Shown here in pieces: positions 6,242 to 9,271 of a DNA stretch of 9,271 nucleotides. Within the stretch, counting starts at the first letter, position 1, and every line of letters starts with the position of its first letter. The notes beneath the pieces are model-generated. The model was not told the origin of the DNA and made no database searches. It saw only the letters and a program-made list of their open reading frames with translations. The translations under genes and the position numbers were made by a program. The DNA is from Oscillospiraceae bacterium. GTDB lineage: Bacteria > Bacillota > Clostridia > Oscillospirales > Acutalibacteraceae. The stretch is taken from the NCBI GenBank assembly GCA_029013165.1, contig JAQXMV010000120.1, forward strand, positions 1 through 9,271, read 5' to 3'.

Positions 6242-6270
6242 ACCTACCGAAAAAGAAAGGAAAAGACACT

Positions 6271-8964
6271 ATGAAACACTATCTGCACTCTGCCGAAGAA
6301 GTTTTTCAAGAGGTTCAGTCCTCACCGGAAGGCATCTCTGAGTCCACGGCGCAGCAGCGTCTGGAGGAAAACGGCAAAAACAAGCTGAAAGAAGCCAAGA
6401 AAAAGTCCATCATTTCCCGCTTTGTTGATCAGCTCAAGGATCCCATGATCATCATTCTGATTGTTGCCGCTGTCATTTCTGCGGTGACGGAGTATTTTGA
6501 GTCCAGTGCCTCCGGCGGAAGATTTTTCCCCACGGATACGGTCATTATTTTAGCGGTTGTCATCATCAACGCCGTTTTAGGCGTCGTTCAGGAAAGTAAG
6601 GCCGAGGCGGCGATTGAAGCTCTGCAGGAAATGTCGGCCGCTACCTCTAAGGTGATACGCGGCGGAAAGCTCCTCAGCGTCAGGAGTGAAGATCTGGTTG
6701 TCGGCGATGTGGTTGTGCTGGAAGCCGGCGACGCCGTTCCTGCCGACTGCCGTATTTTTGAAAGCGCCAGCATGAAGATCGAGGAAGCCGCCCTCACGGG
6801 AGAATCCGTCCCTGTCGGCAAGATCATTTCCGTTCTCAATGGCGGTGAAAAGGACGAGGTTGCCCTGGGCGACAGAAAGAACATGGCCTATATGGGCTCC
6901 ACGGTTGTTTTCGGTCGCGGCAAGGCCGTTGTCGTTGCCACGGGTATGGACACGGAGATGGGTAAGATTGCCGATGCGCTGGCGAAAGCCGAAGACGGTG
7001 AAACGCCCCTGCAGAAAAAGCTCAATCAGCTTTCCAAGGTTCTGACCTGGCTCGTTCTGGGTATCTGTATCTTTATTTTCGCTTTCCAGGTGATTTCCAC
7101 CAAGCTCGGCGGCAATGCCATCAGCTTTGATCTCGTGCTTGCCTCCTTTATGACGGCGGTTTCTCTTGCCGTTGCGGCCATTCCTGAGGGCCTTGCCGCG
7201 GTGGTTACCGTGGTGCTTTCCATCGGCGTGACGAATATGTCCAAGAAAAACGCTATCATCAGAAAGCTCACGGCTGTGGAAACTCTCGGCTGTGCGCAGA
7301 TCATCTGCTCCGATAAGACCGGCACTCTCACACAGAATAAGATGACCGTTGTGGATCATTACGGCGAGGACGAAGTCCTGATTGCCAAGGCTATGGCCCT
7401 TTGTTGCGACGCTGAATTTGACGATAAGGGCGAGGTCAAGGGTGAACCCACAGAAGCCGCTTTGGTCAGCTATGCCGATTCTCTCGGCTACAATAAAAAC
7501 GATCTGGTTGATGATGCCCCCCGTATCGGAGAAGCACCCTTTGACTCCGGCAGAAAGATGATGTCCACCGTCCATCAGACTGCTGAGGGTATCGTGCAGT
7601 ACACCAAGGGAGCCCCCGATGTGATCCTCGGCAAATGCACTCATGCTCTTGTCGACGGAGAGATCGTTCCTTTCACCGATGAACTGAAGAGTAAAGCTCT
7701 GAAAGATAATAAGCGTATGGCCGACAAGGCACTGCGTGTTCTTGCCGTTTCCATGAGAAAATATGACGTGGCTCCCACGGATTTTGTTCCCGAAAGCCTC
7801 GAAAAGGATCTTATCTTTATCGGTCTGACGGGTATGATTGATCCGGTTCGTCCCGAGGTCAAGGATGCGATTGTCGAGTGCCGCAGAGCCGGCATCACTC
7901 CCATTATGATCACCGGCGACCACAAGGACACGGCTGTGGCTATCGCCATGGAACTGGGCATTATCACAGATCCCAGTCACGCTATCACCGGCGCTGAGCT
8001 CAATGAGATCAGCGATGAGGATTTCGCGGAAAAAGTTACACAGTATCAGGTCTATGCCCGTGTTCAGCCTGAACATAAAACAAGAATCGTCAACGCATGG
8101 AAGGCGAGAGGAATGATCACCGCCATGACCGGTGACGGTGTCAATGACGCTCCCTCCATCAAGAGTGCCGATATCGGCATCGGCATGGGTATCACCGGCA
8201 CCGATGTCACGAAGAATGTTGCCGACATGGTTTTGGCCGACGATAACTTTGCCACGATTGTCGGAGCTGTTTCCGAGGGCAGAAGAATTTACGACAATAT
8301 CCGTAAAGCCATTCAGTTCCTTCTCGGTTCCAACCTCTCCGAGGTGCTTTCGATATTCATTGCGTCCATCATGAGCTTTACCATACTCAAGCCCGTTCAT
8401 CTGCTTTTCATCAACCTTGTTACCGACTGCTTCCCGGCTCTTGCTCTCGGCTTTGAAAAGCCGGAGAGCGATATCATGGACAGAAAGCCGCGAAAGAGCA
8501 CAGACGGCATCTTCTCCGGCGGCCTGGGAATTGACTGCGCCTATCAGGGTATACTGGTCACACTGCTGACGCTTGCCGCTTTCTTCATCGGTGAATTTCT
8601 TGAGACCGGACATTGGCAGTTCACCCACATCGCCAACTGTGAAGAGGGCATGACGATGGCGTTCCTGACCATGTCTATGTGTGAAATTTTCCACTCCTTT
8701 AATATGCGCTCCCAGAGAGGCTCTGTTCTCAGGATGTCTTTCGGCGAAAAGTCCCATAACGCTTTCCTTTATATTGCTATGGTGGCTTCTCTCGTTCTCA
8801 CCACAACCATTATTGAAGTTCCCTTCCTTGCAGAGGCTTTCGGTTTTGTCAACCTCGATATCAGAGCCTATCTGATCTCTATTGCTCTTGCATTCTCGAT
8901 TATTCCCATTGTTGAGATTATCAAGGCTTTCCAGAGAGCTGCAGCGAAGAAAAAGGCCGCATAA
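6271..8964 (+). CDS. P2-type cation-transporting ATPase, probable Mn2+ (or Ca2+/Mn2+) exporter
   Basis: An 897-residue P-type ATPase of the SERCA/PMR1-like group, full length. In order: N-terminal cytosolic segment with SxxGIS (17-23); M1-M2 (about 57-108); actuator TGES (176-179); M3 (253-275); M4 with PEGL (305-308); phosphorylation site DKTGTLT (D348); nucleotide-binding KGAPD (446-450); TGD (548-550); GDGVNDAP (621-628); M5-M10 (about 681-885); and a basic tail. By alignment to SERCA, cation ligands are kept at E306, N688, E691, N715, T718 and D719. The M8 glutamate (E908 in SERCA) aligns with S802, suggesting one ion per cycle, as in PMR1-like pumps. ATG 6271 is chosen over an in-frame GTG at 6238 because it gives a family-like N terminus and has AAAGGA upstream; GTG 6238 overlaps the minigene. 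The upstream Mn2+ riboswitch makes Mn2+ efflux the likeliest role, with Ca2+ as the alternative. Confidence 0.93.
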   Translation: MKHYLHSAEEVFQEVQSSPEGISESTAQQRLEENGKNKLKEAKKKSIISRFVDQLKDPMIIILIVAAVISAVTEYFESSASGGRFFPTDTVIILAVVIINAVLGVVQESKAEAAIEALQEMSAATSKVIRGGKLLSVRSEDLVVGDVVVLEAGDAVPADCRIFESASMKIEEAALTGESVPVGKIISVLNGGEKDEVALGDRKNMAYMGSTVVFGRGKAVVVATGMDTEMGKIADALAKAEDGETPLQKKLNQLSKVLTWLVLGICIFIFAFQVISTKLGGNAISFDLVLASFMTAVSLAVAAIPEGLAAVVTVVLSIGVTNMSKKNAIIRKLTAVETLGCAQIICSDKTGTLTQNKMTVVDHYGEDEVLIAKAMALCCDAEFDDKGEVKGEPTEAALVSYADSLGYNKNDLVDDAPRIGEAPFDSGRKMMSTVHQTAEGIVQYTKGAPDVILGKCTHALVDGEIVPFTDELKSKALKDNKRMADKALRVLAVSMRKYDVAPTDFVPESLEKDLIFIGLTGMIDPVRPEVKDAIVECRRAGITPIMITGDHKDTAVAIAMELGIITDPSHAITGAELNEISDEDFAEKVTQYQVYARVQPEHKTRIVNAWKARGMITAMTGDGVNDAPSIKSADIGIGMGITGTDVTKNVADMVLADDNFATIVGAVSEGRRIYDNIRKAIQFLLGSNLSEVLSIFIASIMSFTILKPVHLLFINLVTDCFPALALGFEKPESDIMDRKPRKSTDGIFSGGLGIDCAYQGILVTLLTLAAFFIGEFLETGHWQFTHIANCEEGMTMAFLTMSMCEIFHSFNMRSQRGSVLRMSFGEKSHNAFLYIAMVASLVLTTTIIEVPFLAEAFGFVNLDIRAYLISIALAFSIIPIVEIIKAFQRAAAKKKAA

Positions 8965-8986
8965 AGGTCAACTTATTATAAGGTAT

Positions 8987-9017
8987 AACGACGACCGCGT
9001 TTTCGCGATCGTCGTTT
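8987..9017 (+). terminator. Terminator after the ATPase gene
   Basis: AACGACGA (8987-8994) pairs with TCGTCGTT (9009-9016), and CGCG (8996-8999) with CGCG (9004-9007), with one C-A mismatch between them and a TTTT loop. The stem is long and GC-rich, but the T-tail is short (9015-9017). It sits 23 nt after the TAA of the ATPase gene. The sequence 9018-9097 that follows is AT-rich and shows no gene. Confidence 0.65.
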
Positions 9018-9097
9018 ACTTGAAGTGTGAATATGAATGAAAATGAACAAACACCCGGAACAGTTTTGATCTTTCAAAATTAATTATTCAAAACCTG

Positions 9098-9126
9098 TTG
9101 ACAGAAGAACGAGAAAGTGATAATAT
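9098..9126 (+). promoter_or_regulatory. Upstream tandem promoter (P1) of a downstream transcript
   Basis: A perfect TTGACA (9098-9103), a 17-nt spacer ending in TGA (extended -10), and TAATAT (9121-9126). AT-rich sequence upstream (9074-9093) could act as an UP element. Start predicted near 9133. Confidence 0.75.
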
Positions 9127-9132
9127 AAACGA

Positions 9133-9156
9133 GCTTTCTGCGGAGAAGCAGGAAGC
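9133..9156 (+). other. Hairpin at the predicted 5' end of the P1 transcript
   Basis: GCTTTCTGC (9133-9141) pairs with GCAGGAAGC (9148-9156), 9 bp including one G-T wobble, around the loop GGAGAA. No T-run follows, so it is not a terminator. It begins at about the predicted start point of the promoter at 9098-9126, which would place a stable stem right at the RNA 5' end. Confidence 0.5.
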
Positions 9157-9204
9157 GAAAGAAGTCAATACATGAAAAAAGTCGAAAAAACTTCAAAAAA
9201 GGTA

Positions 9205-9233
9205 TTGACAAAAGGAAGGGTATGTGATATACT
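9205..9233 (+). promoter_or_regulatory. Downstream tandem promoter (P2), stable-RNA-like
   Basis: A perfect TTGACA (9205-9210), a 17-nt spacer ending in TGA (extended -10), and TATACT (9228-9233). The flanks, an A-rich stretch before the -35 and AAGCTGTC shortly after the -10, resemble rRNA or tRNA operon promoters of Clostridia as I remember them. Together with the promoter 107 bp upstream it gives the P1/P2 arrangement common for rrn operons. The transcribed gene lies beyond the window; 9234-9271 shows no start of a recognisable RNA or protein gene. Confidence 0.8.
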
Positions 9234-9271
9234 CTTTAAGCTGTCTTGAGGGAGCTTGAAATCGAGAGCCC

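Noticed and set aside
6238..6270. GTG 6238 as the start of the ATPase
   Set aside because: The 11 extra residues are not family-like, GGAGGT is 17 nt away, and the GTG overlaps the ATG-CGG-CAG-TGA minigene. ATG 6271 fits the family N terminus.
6577..8757. A 726-codon open frame on the minus strand
   Set aside because: It lies wholly antisense to the P-type ATPase, whose motifs are complete. The antisense translation has low-complexity His/Gly/Asp-rich composition and no recognisable domain: a codon-bias shadow.
9172..9249. A 25-residue Lys-rich open frame (MKKVEKTSKK...)
   Set aside because: No good ribosome site is present, and the frame runs straight across the strong TTGACA/TATACT promoter, so it is more likely promoter DNA than a gene.
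1..9271. CRISPR arrays, insertion sequences, att sites, tRNA genes
   Set aside because: No regularly spaced direct repeats, transposase or integrase sequence, or cloverleaf was recognised on either strand by reading. A tRNAscan or IS search could confirm this.

Overview
The window reads as chromosomal DNA of a mid-GC Firmicute, probably class Clostridia (Oscillospiraceae/Lachnospiraceae-like). This is an inference from the sigma-A type promoters with 17-nt spacers, the GGAGG-type ribosome sites, frequent GTG/TTG starts, the gene families present, and a yybP-ykoY riboswitch of Firmicutes type. No insertion sequence, phage gene, CRISPR array, tRNA or rRNA gene is visible. The region is densely packed housekeeping or accessory chromosome with good local regulatory detail.

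Layout, left to right. Positions 1-42 may be the last 13 codons of a plus-strand gene, closed by a bidirectional terminator (about 51-98). That terminator also ends a minus-strand DUF1846/UPF0371 gene (101-1585, GTG start). Its promoter lies back-to-back with the promoter of a plus-strand, cysteine-rich YkgJ-like metal-cluster protein (1722-2204, TTG start). Next is a two-gene operon: an XRE-type helix-turn-helix fused to a polytopic DUF2157-like membrane domain (2308-3786), and a 4-bp-overlapping small anchored protein (3783-4325) that looks like a diverged GDYXXLXY protein, the usual partner of DUF2157. A separate, near-consensus promoter drives a 494-residue membrane protein (4495-5979). 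It is built of two clear tandem copies of one domain, resembling a duplicated YjdF/DUF2238-type module.

The best-defined regulatory unit runs from 5976 to 8964. A promoter whose -35 box contains the stop codon of the preceding gene is followed by a yybP-ykoY (Mn2+) riboswitch. The 3' strand of its P1 helix is also the 5' arm of a strong intrinsic terminator. Next come a tiny ATG-CGG-CAG-TGA minigene with its own good ribosome site, and an 897-residue P2-type cation ATPase. Together these indicate a manganese-inducible Mn2+ (or Ca2+/Mn2+) efflux pump. The promoter also carries two inverted repeats, one straddling the -10, which hint at a protein regulator in addition to the RNA switch.

The right edge (8965-9271) has a terminator for the ATPase gene, then two strong tandem promoters with a hairpin between them and no convincing coding sequence. 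This resembles the P1/P2 promoters of a stable-RNA (rRNA or tRNA) operon beginning beyond the window.
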